A model generated the notes under the pieces. That model was given only the letters and a program-made list of their open reading frames with translations. It did not search any database and was not told the origin of the DNA. 64,000 bases of DNA from the NCBI GenBank assembly GCA_934045075.1, contig OW203722.1:4707264-4771263 (forward strand), read 5' to 3'. The position numbers were made by a program, and so were the translations under genes. Of this stretch, positions 32,760 to 41,664 are shown piece after piece; positions within the stretch are counted from its first letter, which is position 1; each line of letters starts with the position of its first letter. Origin of the DNA: Yponomeuta sedellus (taxonomy: Eukaryota; Arthropoda; Insecta; Lepidoptera; Yponomeutidae).

Positions 32760-33340
32760 AATATGTAGACTAATTATCAGACACGTTTCTGTAGGTTATT
32801 GATACCTATAATTAGGCAGCGGATGTGGAATTTTCCTCGCGCAAAGGAACCTTTACATACGCGGTAGAGTCAACAGTATAGCAACTCTTACATCCGTGAG
32901 CGATAAAATTAACGTACTGTATTCAATGAAGGACATATCGCTCTTATATGTCCGTTCCCCAATCCCCTTTCGTATTAGTCTATCCAAATGGCTTGAAGTT
33001 CGTTAAATTGCTAAAAAATATTATTAGTGTAAAAAACTATTTTTCCATTTAGGGATGCATTTGCCAAAAAATAACCTTCAAAGTAAAATTTTGTTAGTTG
33101 GACGTCGCTGCGGTGAAAGGACAAAAATATAGTTGATTTGATATTTATAAGGATAAAATGTTTTATAATTCATAATTTCATAATTCATAATTCATTTATT
33201 GATTTGTAAGACACAAGTACATCAGGTGTTAAAGTTAAAGATACAGTTTCTGTACTTTTATAAAGCTAACGGTGTTATTTACAGTTTTAAAAACCTATTT
33301 ATAGTTCCTCTAACACTCGTAAGGAGGCAGTTTAAACACT
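32760..33340. other. No recognised feature
   Basis: AT-rich; ATAATTCATAATT repeats near 33167-33192. Confidence 0.4.
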
Positions 33341-33346
33341 CCCGTG

Positions 33347-33490
33347 GTTTAAAAACCTATTCAGAGGCTAAAAATTCCACCCATGCCGGGATTCGAACCC
33401 GCAACCTCTGGCTATCCGTGCCAGGCACGGATAGCGGTTTTTAAATTTGTTCCTTAGCACGGGTTAGTGCATTAAAAATAAAAATAGTAT
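33347..33490. mobile_element. SINE family B, inverted junction
   Basis: The left part (33347-33422) is the minus-strand tail and B box of the SINE. At GCTATCCGTGCC (33411-33422) it meets GGCACGGATAGC (33424-33435), then the plus-strand tail TTTTTAAATTTGTTCCTTAG follows with much of the SINE missing. The turning point lies in the anticodon-arm sequence. Confidence 0.75.
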
Positions 33491-33494
33491 ACTC

Positions 33495-33975
33495 CCGTGG
33501 TTGTAACCACGTTTTCTCCTGTGGCACAACTATTTAAATGATAATTGTAAATCCTCTGTTTTTCTGGTTTTGCAATAGTATTCTCTATCTATAGTCTATA
33601 TGTTTAGGTACTTAAAAAAACTTAACAATCATGTTTTTTTTTTTAAATATACGCGTTATAAATGAAATTATTTATATTTTACTTGAATTTCATGAAATAA
33701 CATTAAATTGCAGATTGAATTGGTAAAGTGTACTTAAATATTTTGATTTAAAAAGTGTGTGTATCAAGATTAGGAAATCAATGATTCAATCAGGATGATT
33801 CAATGAATCAATCAGTATCAAGATTAAGAAAAGACGTATCAAGATTAAAAACATTTTTAAGTACCTACTCGTAAAACAATGGACTATATCTATTTGAACA
33901 GCACAGAACACTTTGAGAAATCTGGTATTTACAAATATCTGGTATTTACAAATAACACCATAAGTTTGTCCCCAT
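33495..33975. other. AT-rich with small degenerate tandem repeats
   Basis: GTATCAAGATTA recurs three times at 33763-33850, ATGATTCAATCA-type words nearby, and CTGGTATTTACAAATA twice at 33924-33955. Confidence 0.5.
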
Positions 33976-33979
33976 AGTA

Positions 33980-34202
33980 TAGTCTGTTAGCTTTTAGAAT
34001 ATACCTCGGCTACTATCGGATAGAATCGGATATAATTATATTCGTGTATATCGGAACTAATATGACACTATATTTCGACATCGGGACTAATATGACCCTT
34101 ACACACTATACAGAGCAGGAAGTAGTATTACACTCGTGTGCTTTCGGCGAAAACCGAAGCCTGCTCTAGAGCCCGAGGTATATTCTAAAAGATAACAGAC
34201 TA
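33980..34202. mobile_element. MITE with 31-bp ends and TA target duplication
   Basis: TAGTCTGTTAGCTTTTAGAA...TATACCTCGGC at the left and the inverse at the right (one G/T mismatch at position 11, one extra base near the inner end). Flanked by TA on both sides (33978-33979, 34203-34204), as for Tc1/mariner-type elements. The interior has a partial tandem duplication (ACTAATATGAC twice). 223 bp, no ORF. Confidence 0.8.
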
Positions 34203-34204
34203 TA

Positions 34205-34680
34205 AAGGTGGTTCTTATTGACAAGTAGAGCCCCTATTTTCGCATAAAAAATTGAATATAATGACACTATTCTTAGCCCCGTAAAACTCGTCTAACGTTA
34301 TTAGGTTAACTATTCTCGTGTCAGCCGATGTCAAGCAAGTGGCGAGAGTCCAGTCCGCTTCACGCACGATTGGTGTGCGGTCATCTCAACCGCAGCCTAC
34401 ATGCATTGTCCTAGTTATGAGAATAAACGACTATCTCCACTTTGTCTATTTACTTAATAGACACAAAACTATGAAAAAAAATGATAAAAACACTCAGTTA
34501 ACCCATAACGCCAATACATGTGCATACAGCATGATAAATTACGAATTTTAGTTAGAATTACGAATAAAAAAAAAAATATATTGAAATTGTATTTATTACA
34601 TCGCGTGATGGATGTCAGGCACACACTCTGGATTACTCATAATAATGTTGTTGTGAGAAAAACATAGCCCTAATGGCCCT
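34205..34680. other. No recognised feature
   Basis: No repeat or exon recognised. Confidence 0.4.
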
Positions 34681-34682
34681 AC

Positions 34683-34747
34683 TGAGGGGTCATTAGGAGA
34701 GGGCTATGTCCAGCAGTGGACTACATATGTGCCTGAGGAAGAAGAAG
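34683..34747 (+). mobile_element. RTE-tailed repeat family A, 3' scrap
   Basis: TCATTAGGAGAGGGCTATGT, CCAGCAGTGGACTACATATG and CCTGAGGAAGAAGAAG. Confidence 0.75.
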
Positions 34748-34749
34748 TG

Positions 34750-35495
34750 AAAAATACATGCGCCGAATCGGGTTGTTAGCAGTCATATTTGCAAGGGGTC
34801 TGCATGTCGTGGATGTGTGTAGATAAATAAAGCTATGGGCGTGCCACGGTGACGCTGAATAGGAGATCCTCGGCTCCAGTCGGTTGGTGACGTATACTCA
34901 GCTCTTTGTTTTTACTTTATGTATTAAGTGAGTACAACAGGTGACAATCAGAAAACTATATGAAATTAAAAGTATGGTTCGGAGCTTGACTGCCCCCCAA
35001 AACATACGCACACGTTCGTTTATGTATAAAAAGCAAAACAAACAAAGTAATAATATATTATTTTTATCGGTGCTTGAGAACGGCTTAGTTTGACACACCT
35101 ACAACTAAAGAAGAAGTTTACCTCACACACACAAAACAACACATTTTCTTTGTAGCATTTTTCGTCTCATGTATACTTTTTAGCCATTGTTACCCGATGT
35201 CCCATTTTTAGCACTCAGCTTCAAAATAGAGACGTATAGAAGCCGTTCTGAAACCTGCAATTCTAGAATAATCCTTGTTTGCAAATCACTATTTATTTTT
35301 CTCCTATCATTACAAAAAGCATTTTTATAATGGACGGAGTAGTGAATTGGTAAATTGAATCTTATGTTATTTTAACTTGTTATTTGTCCATCATCTCTCC
35401 TAAACGATCCTGATCTTGAAATAAACACCCACGTGTAAGTTGTAACTTTCATTAAATCGCATTTGCTGTCCTTTTTGTAAGTTTCACACAAAACA
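34750..35495. other. No recognised feature
   Basis: AT-rich, no repeat or exon recognised. Confidence 0.4.
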
Positions 35496-35499
35496 AAAT

Positions 35500-35690
35500 C
35501 ACCTCTAGTAGTCCCAAACTAGGATCCTGTACTATGGTAACCAGGCAGGTACATCACAAACATGGAAACACGTCCAGACCGAGGCCACAGGCACAAATGT
35601 ACGGCGCCCTTTATTGGAATTAAAACCCATGATCTTTGGCATGGTAATCAGATATGATTCCGCTATACCAACGGTGCAAAGATAACATAG
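35500..35690 (-). mobile_element. tRNA-derived SINE family F
   Basis: ATCCTGTACTATGGTAACCA, GTACATCACAAACATGGAAA, then the decayed reverse B box GGAATTAAAACCCATGATCT. Confidence 0.65.
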
Positions 35691-35694
35691 TTAT

Positions 35695-35770
35695 ATGCTT
35701 TATTTTATAAAACTAAGACCGTTTGACCGCTAAAAGCAATTTCTTCCAGACAGCCTTAGGACGGAAAGTT
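35695..35770. repeat. Repeat sharing GCAATTTCTTCCAGACA with 2070-2090
   Basis: CGCTAAAAGCAATTTCTTCC and AGACAGCCTTAGGACGGA. Directly follows the SINE. Confidence 0.5.
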
Positions 35771-35774
35771 GCTG

Positions 35775-38310
35775 AAGAAAATAAGAGACGGTGCAAATAT
35801 GAATAAATAAATATACTTCTTACATGAATAACCTACATATATAGTTATGAATTTTGAATTAACAAAATGGCGCAACTTTGACATGAGGCGCGGGCTGTGA
35901 GTCGAACCTTCTGTAGGTTTATATTCTGGGAAGTCGACCACTTCTTTTTGAGATGAAAGATTGGATCCACACGCTTTTGTTGCAGAGTGTAGTGGGCCCA
36001 TTGTAGGGTTATTGTTACGCAATAATTGGATAACTCCCTTTGTCAGTCTTTGGTAGCATCTTATCTATGTTTTGGTGTGTAAACAATAGGAAGAATTTTC
36101 CTCTCAAAAAATATTATGTTTCTCGATTGAGTAACATTTTTTGATGAAACGAAACAAGTGCGTCAAGTTGGGGTCAACTGCTTGTTCCTCGTACACAAAA
36201 AAAATCTGTTAATTTAGTGTTAGGGGCTGTGAGTTAGCCAACGTGCATGTAATATAAATGACTATCCTTAGGAAAGCCATCTATACAAAATAAAAATTGA
36301 AAAAGTACCGACAGTATGTGTTTTTAAACACGGGGTAAGCAGCCGTTTATGAGTGCTAAATTTCGTCTAAATCAATTCAACTAATTATACCAAACCAATA
36401 TCTAAATATCTAATCCATTTTATTATTAATTAGAATTAGTAATTTAGATATAAGGATAAATATTACACAAACATATAAACAAAAAAAAATGTTAATACTG
36501 TTGGTATAATTCTGATTTGATTTGAAAAATGCCCCATAAATCATTTGTGTAAAGGCGAACATAATAAACATATTTTCTTCCAGCTAGCCAAGGGCGATAT
36601 TAGAAAAGGGTTGATATTTCACAAGTCATGCGGAAAAATCATGGAAAACAGGAAAACTTACGTAATACAGTACGCCCGGTGTCATAAAAATACGAGGACG
36701 TTATTGAAACAACACCTCTTTTAAATTTCGAAATTTTTTGTATTGTTGGATACACTCGCGCAATCACGGAGAAATGATTGAGATCCTATTTATCAAAATC
36801 TAATCATTGATGAAAAAGATATGAGGGAACAAGGTATGGGAAATACGTACCAGCCAAATGAATTGTCTCCTTTTGGGCTTCGTCGCAGTGAGGCAAAAAC
36901 ATCCATCGACCACCTAGAGCAGCCCTTTTGGAAAGCGAAATACTTTACGGAACCCTACTATAAAACAATTGTTTTAAAAAATTTGTTCTTTATTAATGGG
37001 CATAATAAAAGTACAATGTAACAGTTACTACTTCTTACTTTAATTAGTAAAATACTTTACGTATTGCCTTACTTAGTGAGAGGAGTTTGATTTTTTTTTC
37101 TAAATTCTTGCAGAACCCTTAAGGTTCCACGGAACACACTTTGAGTATGGCTGACCTAGAGGTACAAAGCAAAGACAGACGGCCAGATAAGCAGAAAGCG
37201 TAGGTAAGCGCAGTAGGCACGGCGAATAACATAACCAAAACAGGCCTTAACGTGCAAGGACATATTTCGCGTGGCATTTGACGTAGAATTCTCCGGACTT
37301 AAGTCGAATTGACAAATAATTAAAAACAATGCGACGTCCAAACTCATCCCAACTGCGCGGATTTCTACTCAATTGATCTACCGGACATCATAACATGGCC
37401 TCGCAAGGACCCCTTGGATACGGAACCCGAAAATACCCTTTTTTGGGGTATAAAATATATCCCTTCAACGTATGCCGCCTCGGCAAGGCTGCTTTTTCAA
37501 AGTGACTGTGGGCGCCATTTTTCCGTCACCCGCAAACTTGCCCGGTCTTTATATGGAAATGTCACGGTGACGTAATGTCGCGGTGCATTCATAAATACGT
37601 CAACTGGTATAAAAGGCAAGAGTGACTATTTTATTTTTAAAGTGGGACATTTCGTTTTTCATCAGATTTTATGTGTTTATTCATGCAATTTGTTGATTCG
37701 CTTCGGCGCTGCCGACTGCAGTTATTGAATTCTGCTTATTGGAACCAAACAGAGGTGTTTTATTGGAAAATTTATATTGCATTGCTGTACGTTATTAGAC
37801 TGGTGACAAAAAAATCAGATCTTCAATCTGATTTTTTGTTTAACTGTTTAATGCCTGGCCTGGGCCTGGACTATCATGGTTTACTATGACAATTTGATAT
37901 ACATTTCAAAGTCGATTAACCCACTATCTCTATAACAACGTTCCACTCTTACTCGCCTTTGGTTGGACATGTTATTTATTATGTAATGTCCTATTTCATT
38001 TCCGTGTGCAATAAATAAAGTAGCAATAATAAAAAATAACTAAAAAAAGGTTCTGCTGAACTCAATATTTCAGTTCCAAACCAAGAACACAAAACATAAC
38101 TTTTTTCAAGCGGTTTATACAGCCTGAGACGTACGTAAGAGAGAGAGAGAGAGAGAGAGTTATTTTAAGCATAACTTAATTTTATGGTATCAAAACTTAA
38201 GCTCCACTCAACTTCTCTCTGATCCAAATAGATGACGTCATTTACGTCGCAGTACATTACGCGTTCGAATAAGCAGTGTTGGGTTACGATATAAGATTAC
38301 CGAATTACAC
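35775..38310. other. Largely unrecognised; (GA)n at 38141-38160
   Basis: No exon or repeat family identified over about 2.5 kb. ACAAAAAAATCAGAT and its near-exact inverse form a short palindrome at 37806-37839. CTCGTACACAAAAAAAATCTGTTAA near 36188 resembles the start of the small MITE at 57033. Confidence 0.4.
37560..37670 (+). promoter_or_regulatory. Promoter-like stretch (weak)
   Basis: GTCACGGTGACGTAATG followed at about 37608 by GGTATAAAAGGC. Composition is GC-richer upstream (37480-37600). A TATA box with a CRE-like word upstream is suggestive only; no convincing ORF follows. Confidence 0.25.
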
Positions 38311-38319
38311 ACAAAGCTG

Positions 38320-38440
38320 TCGGGATGAGGGTGGTGGAAACTTTCATAGTTTCCACCATCCTCATCCCGACCGTGAAATTCTCAATTCGGAAACAGGCCA
38401 ATCCGTAATAATTGGCCTGTTTCCGAATTGAGAATTTCAC
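38320..38440. repeat. Two adjacent strong palindromes
   Basis: 38320-38370: 23-bp arms TCGGGATGAGG.TGGTGGAAA..., one mismatch, 5-nt loop. 38373-38440: 30-bp exact arms beginning GTGAAATTCTCAATTCGGAA, 8-nt loop CCGTAATA. Separated by two bases. Confidence 0.9.
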
Positions 38441-38571
38441 TAAGTAAATACTTAATTAACGTGCTGTCACGCTCTTTGCTGAGCAGTTCGAAGAGACAGC
38501 ACTACAGAAACTGGCCATAATTAAGAATATCATGAAATTTGGCAACTACTTTATACTATTATTCTTCTATC

Positions 38572-38670
38572 AACCCGGACTTGGCCCCCGTGGTGGAGTA
38601 TGGCCTAACCGTCCTACGATGCAGGAAGAGACCCGTGCCCCAGCAGTGGGGACATTCAAGGGTTGATATC
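38572..38670 (+). repeat. Family D, 3' end only
   Basis: CAACCCGGACTTGGCCCCCG, GATGCAGGAAGAGACCCGTG and CAGTGGGGACATTCAAGGGT. Confidence 0.8.
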
Positions 38671-38839
38671 GATTATTTATGTGTGTAAACCTTTAATGAA
38701 TATCTGTTTTAAGTCTGCTTTATAATATAATGTTTGTTTAGTCACTAGTTTTCCTAATTTATTAAATACATAAATAAATTTTCGCGCCCGGACTTTGTAT
38801 TGTTAAGAAATAAGGAGTTAGGATATTAAACATTTTTAT

Positions 38840-38960
38840 GTAGCCTATAAACGTCCCACTGCACGCCATAAGCATTCTCTCAGAGAGAGACAGAGAGTTT
38901 GGACTTAATTATGGACGCCCCCTACCGCGGATTAGCAACTTCCAATGATTGAATTTGTAA
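38840..38960 (-). mobile_element. SINE family E, 3' part
   Basis: ATGTAGCCTATAAACGTCCC, CTCTCAGAGAGAGACAGAGA and CCCTACCGCGGATTAGCAAC match 23555-23650. Confidence 0.6.
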
Positions 38961-39279
38961 ATATACGTTCACAGAATTCATATGCAATGGCGTGTATGCC
39001 AGGCTTAGTGTAAGGTAGCAACTTCCTCATTAACATGTCAATCGCATATCAAGTGCCCTACCGTCGGCGGCAAACCCGTCCAGCCGCCCACCACCGGTCG
39101 AGTGACTGGCTAATAACAATATAACCGCATTGCAATCAAGGGAATGAGATGAACAAGGAAGCTATTCTAATAATAAACTGTAAATTGGAAAGACAATTCG
39201 GTACAAGTTGTATTTTTCCATTCGACTAAACAAATTCATTTGCATTCGACTAAATAACTTCATACGCATTCGACTAAAC

Positions 39280-39513
39280 GCTATCAACCCTTGTATGTCC
39301 CCACTGTTGGGGCACGGGTCTCTTCCTGCGTCGCAGAAAGGTTAGGCCATACTCCACCACGGGGGCCAAGTCCGGGTTGGCGGAGGATTGTAAGACAGTG
39401 GCGGGCCATACTGTGAGAAGTTATCAAGCCGCCCATAAGGCCTCCGACATGGCTTAACGACTGCTATTAGAATGACAGCCGGCACCAACGACTTAACGTG
39501 CCTTGCGAAGCAC
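39280..39513 (-). repeat. Family D inserted in the minisatellite
   Basis: CTATCAACCCTTGTATGTCC to CCTTGCGAAGCACG. GACTAAAC lies just before and just after, a possible target duplication, although this word also belongs to the minisatellite unit. Confidence 0.75.
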
Positions 39514-39624
39514 GGACTAAACAAATGCATTGATTCCGACTAAACAAGTTCGTACGCATTCGACTAAACAATTGTATGGATTTCGACTAAACGAGTTTAT
39601 TTCCATTTAACTAAACAAATGCTT

Positions 39625-39859
39625 ACACTATTTTTATTTTTAATGCACTAACCCGTGCTAAGGAACAAATTTAAAAACCTAGTTAGAGGCTAAAAATTTC
39701 ACCCATGCCGGGATTCGAACCCGCAACCTCTGGCTATCCGTACCAGCGCTTTACCAATTGAGCGATTTACTCAATTGGTAAAGCGCTGGTACGGATAGCC
39801 AGAGGTTGCGGGTTCGAATCCCGGCATGGGTGAAATTTTTAGCCTCTAAATAGGTTTTT
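39625..39859. mobile_element. Palindromic SINE family B pair with 12-bp target duplication
   Basis: The left half is a minus-strand SINE (tail, B box, anticodon arm, D arm), the right half is the same region on the plus strand. They meet at CAATTGAGCGATTTACTCAATTG. AAACAAATGCTT flanks the whole palindrome (39613-39624, 39860-39871). The left half has a longer 3' tail (CCGTGCTAAGGAACAAATTT) than the right. Confidence 0.85.
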
Positions 39860-39909
39860 AAACAAATGCTTTTGCATTTGACTAAGCAAGTTGATTAGCA
39901 TCGTCTACA

Positions 39910-40214
39910 GAGTGCTTAGTGCGAGTTTTTTAACTACTCGATCGCGTTAACGTAAACTCATATTTCTATGGCATCGAGGAAGCGCCACCTAGTGACAAGT
40001 ATGGAAATTAAAAGTTGAGTGCGAGTTGTAATGGTTTACGTTGAGAAGTGAACACGTTTACCAGCCAAAACACGAATAAACGCGAGTGCGAGTTGTACTG
40101 TGACAGCGTTTTACAAGTTCGAACGGTTAACTTACTCATACTCACTACTCGATGCTCGATTAACGCGGTAGTAAAGTTATTCGATTGGATCTGTCAAACT
40201 CGCACTAAGCACTC
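39910..40214 (+). mobile_element. MITE family G, copy 3
   Basis: GAGTGCTTAGTGCGAGTTTT at the left, AAACTCGCACTAAGCACTC at the right; orientation opposite to copies 1 and 2. Confidence 0.9.
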
Positions 40215-40261
40215 AGAAATGTGTTTACATTCTACTAACTATACAAATGCATTGGCCAGCC

Positions 40262-40460
40262 ACTGCTTCGTTAGTCTAGCGGTAATACGTTTGACTACAT
40301 AAACAGCTAGAGGACATGGGTTCGATTTCGGAAATGGCCCCAGACTGGGTGTATTTTAATTTTTGCCTGGTCACCTTCAAACAGGGTGTCTTATTTTAGG
40401 ACCAGAACTATTAATAAAATTGTGATGTGTGGAAATTATTATTTATTATTAAAAAAAACA
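40262..40460 (+). mobile_element. tRNA-like SINE of another type
   Basis: The head GCTTCGTTAGTCTAGCGGTA (A-box-like) and ACATGGGTTCGATTTCGGAA (B-box-like), then an AT-rich tail ending TTATTATTTATTATTAAAAA. Only one copy in the window. Confidence 0.5.
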
Positions 40461-40634
40461 TACCAAAGTATATTGATTTATATAAATTTTATATTGTATA
40501 TTGGACTACCTCAGTCGCTCGGTTGACGCGCTTGCGCACGCATCACGGTGATCGCTAAGTGAACTTACAAAGTACCTACTTACAAAGATCTTTTCGTACA
40601 GTTTTCTTTATTTGACTAGTGAAACGTGATAACT

Positions 40635-41615
40635 ATGGCAAAGTGTTATAAATGCAACAAAATTGTCAGCAAAAAAAGTCCCGGCCTGCAGTGCAGCAAA
40701 TGTTCTAAGTGGATACATGGCGTGTGCGCCGAAATCTCAACGGAACAACTGAATGCGCTTTTTGCCATGGATTCAATTGACTGGAAATGTAAAGTATGTA
40801 CTAGTGGATCGAAAAATAAACGTATTTCGTGTATTCTACCAGATACAGATGCAGATACGGACAATGAAATCTCAATTCCGAATTTTTCCGTTACGAATCC
40901 TACCCACAAAATGTTATGCGAAATAAAACACGATGTGCGTGAGATTATTCGCGATGAACTACAAAGAACCCTGCAGTTTTATTCAGATAAGATAGATGAA
41001 TACGAATCTAAGATAAAGACCTACGAGAATAACATGAAAAAATTAGAAAATCAAAACACTGATTTGTTTAATAACTTCAAACATCTGTCACTGAAATTTG
41101 ATGCTTTGGAGCAAAAAATTAATAGCGTTGAACTACGTGCCCTTGAAAACCAACTAGAAGTTGCTAACATAAAAGAATCAGAAAATGAAAACGTAGAACA
41201 AATTATAAAAAATGTTGGCCTCAAGCTGGAGGTAAACTCAGATGATATCGTTAAGGTATATAGAAAACCAACTATTCGATTGGGAAACGGCGGCAACAAA
41301 TCCATCCCACCAATCATTGTGTCACTTAAAGAGGGTTGCAGGAACAGGTGGATAGAACAAGCCAAGACGATAAGACTCACTGCTCGTGACCTAGGTCTTG
41401 AGGATAACAATACCATCTTTATCCGAGAATCCCTTACGTCAATGACGGCATTTCTACTGTGGAAAGCAAAGCAGGAACTAAAAGAAAGTAACCTGTGCAA
41501 ATATGTTTGGTATAAGAATGGAGTGATATTAGTTCGCCGACGAGATAACGACAAACCAAAATACATCCGCTCAATTAATGATATCGACCGTCTAATAACG
41601 GAGTTTACTGACTGA
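40635..41615 (+). CDS. LINE ORF1: PHD finger, coiled coil, FP25K-like C-terminal domain
   Basis: 326 residues from ATG 40635 to TGA 41613-41615. The first 55 residues form a C4HC3 PHD-type zinc finger: C4, C7, C20, C23, H28, C31, C52 and C55 with W26 at the usual place. Residues about 90-170 have regular heptads rich in Lys/Glu/Leu and Asn, a likely coiled coil for oligomer formation. Residues about 185-320 (NVEQIIKNVG, IPPIIVSLKE, IFIRESLT, YVWYKNGVILVRRRD) resemble the domain shared by baculovirus FP25K proteins and LINE ORF1 proteins. ORF1 proteins of this type bind the element's RNA in the retrotransposition particle. ORF2 starts 49 bases after the stop, in another frame. No frameshift or internal stop. 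Confidence 0.85.
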   Translation: MAKCYKCNKIVSKKSPGLQCSKCSKWIHGVCAEISTEQLNALFAMDSIDWKCKVCTSGSKNKRISCILPDTDADTDNEISIPNFSVTNPTHKMLCEIKHDVREIIRDELQRTLQFYSDKIDEYESKIKTYENNMKKLENQNTDLFNNFKHLSLKFDALEQKINSVELRALENQLEVANIKESENENVEQIIKNVGLKLEVNSDDIVKVYRKPTIRLGNGGNKSIPPIIVSLKEGCRNRWIEQAKTIRLTARDLGLEDNNTIFIRESLTSMTAFLLWKAKQELKESNLCKYVWYKNGVILVRRRDNDKPKYIRSINDIDRLITEFTD

Positions 41616-41664
41616 TAATTACCTCCCTACAATAAGCCTTTTGTCAATCTTCACAAATATAAAA

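Larger units (their letters stand above)
39219..39905. repeat. 24-bp minisatellite broken by insertions
   Basis: Units of the type CATTCGACTAAACAAATTCATTTG occur at 39219-39270, again at 39514-39622 after a family D insertion (39280-39513), and again at 39860-39905 after a palindromic SINE pair (39625-39859). About nine units are visible, each with the core TCGACTAAAC or a variant. The MITE at 39910 follows directly. Confidence 0.8.

Noticed and set aside
41051..41566. 171-codon frame on the minus strand
   Set aside because: Shadow of LINE ORF1.
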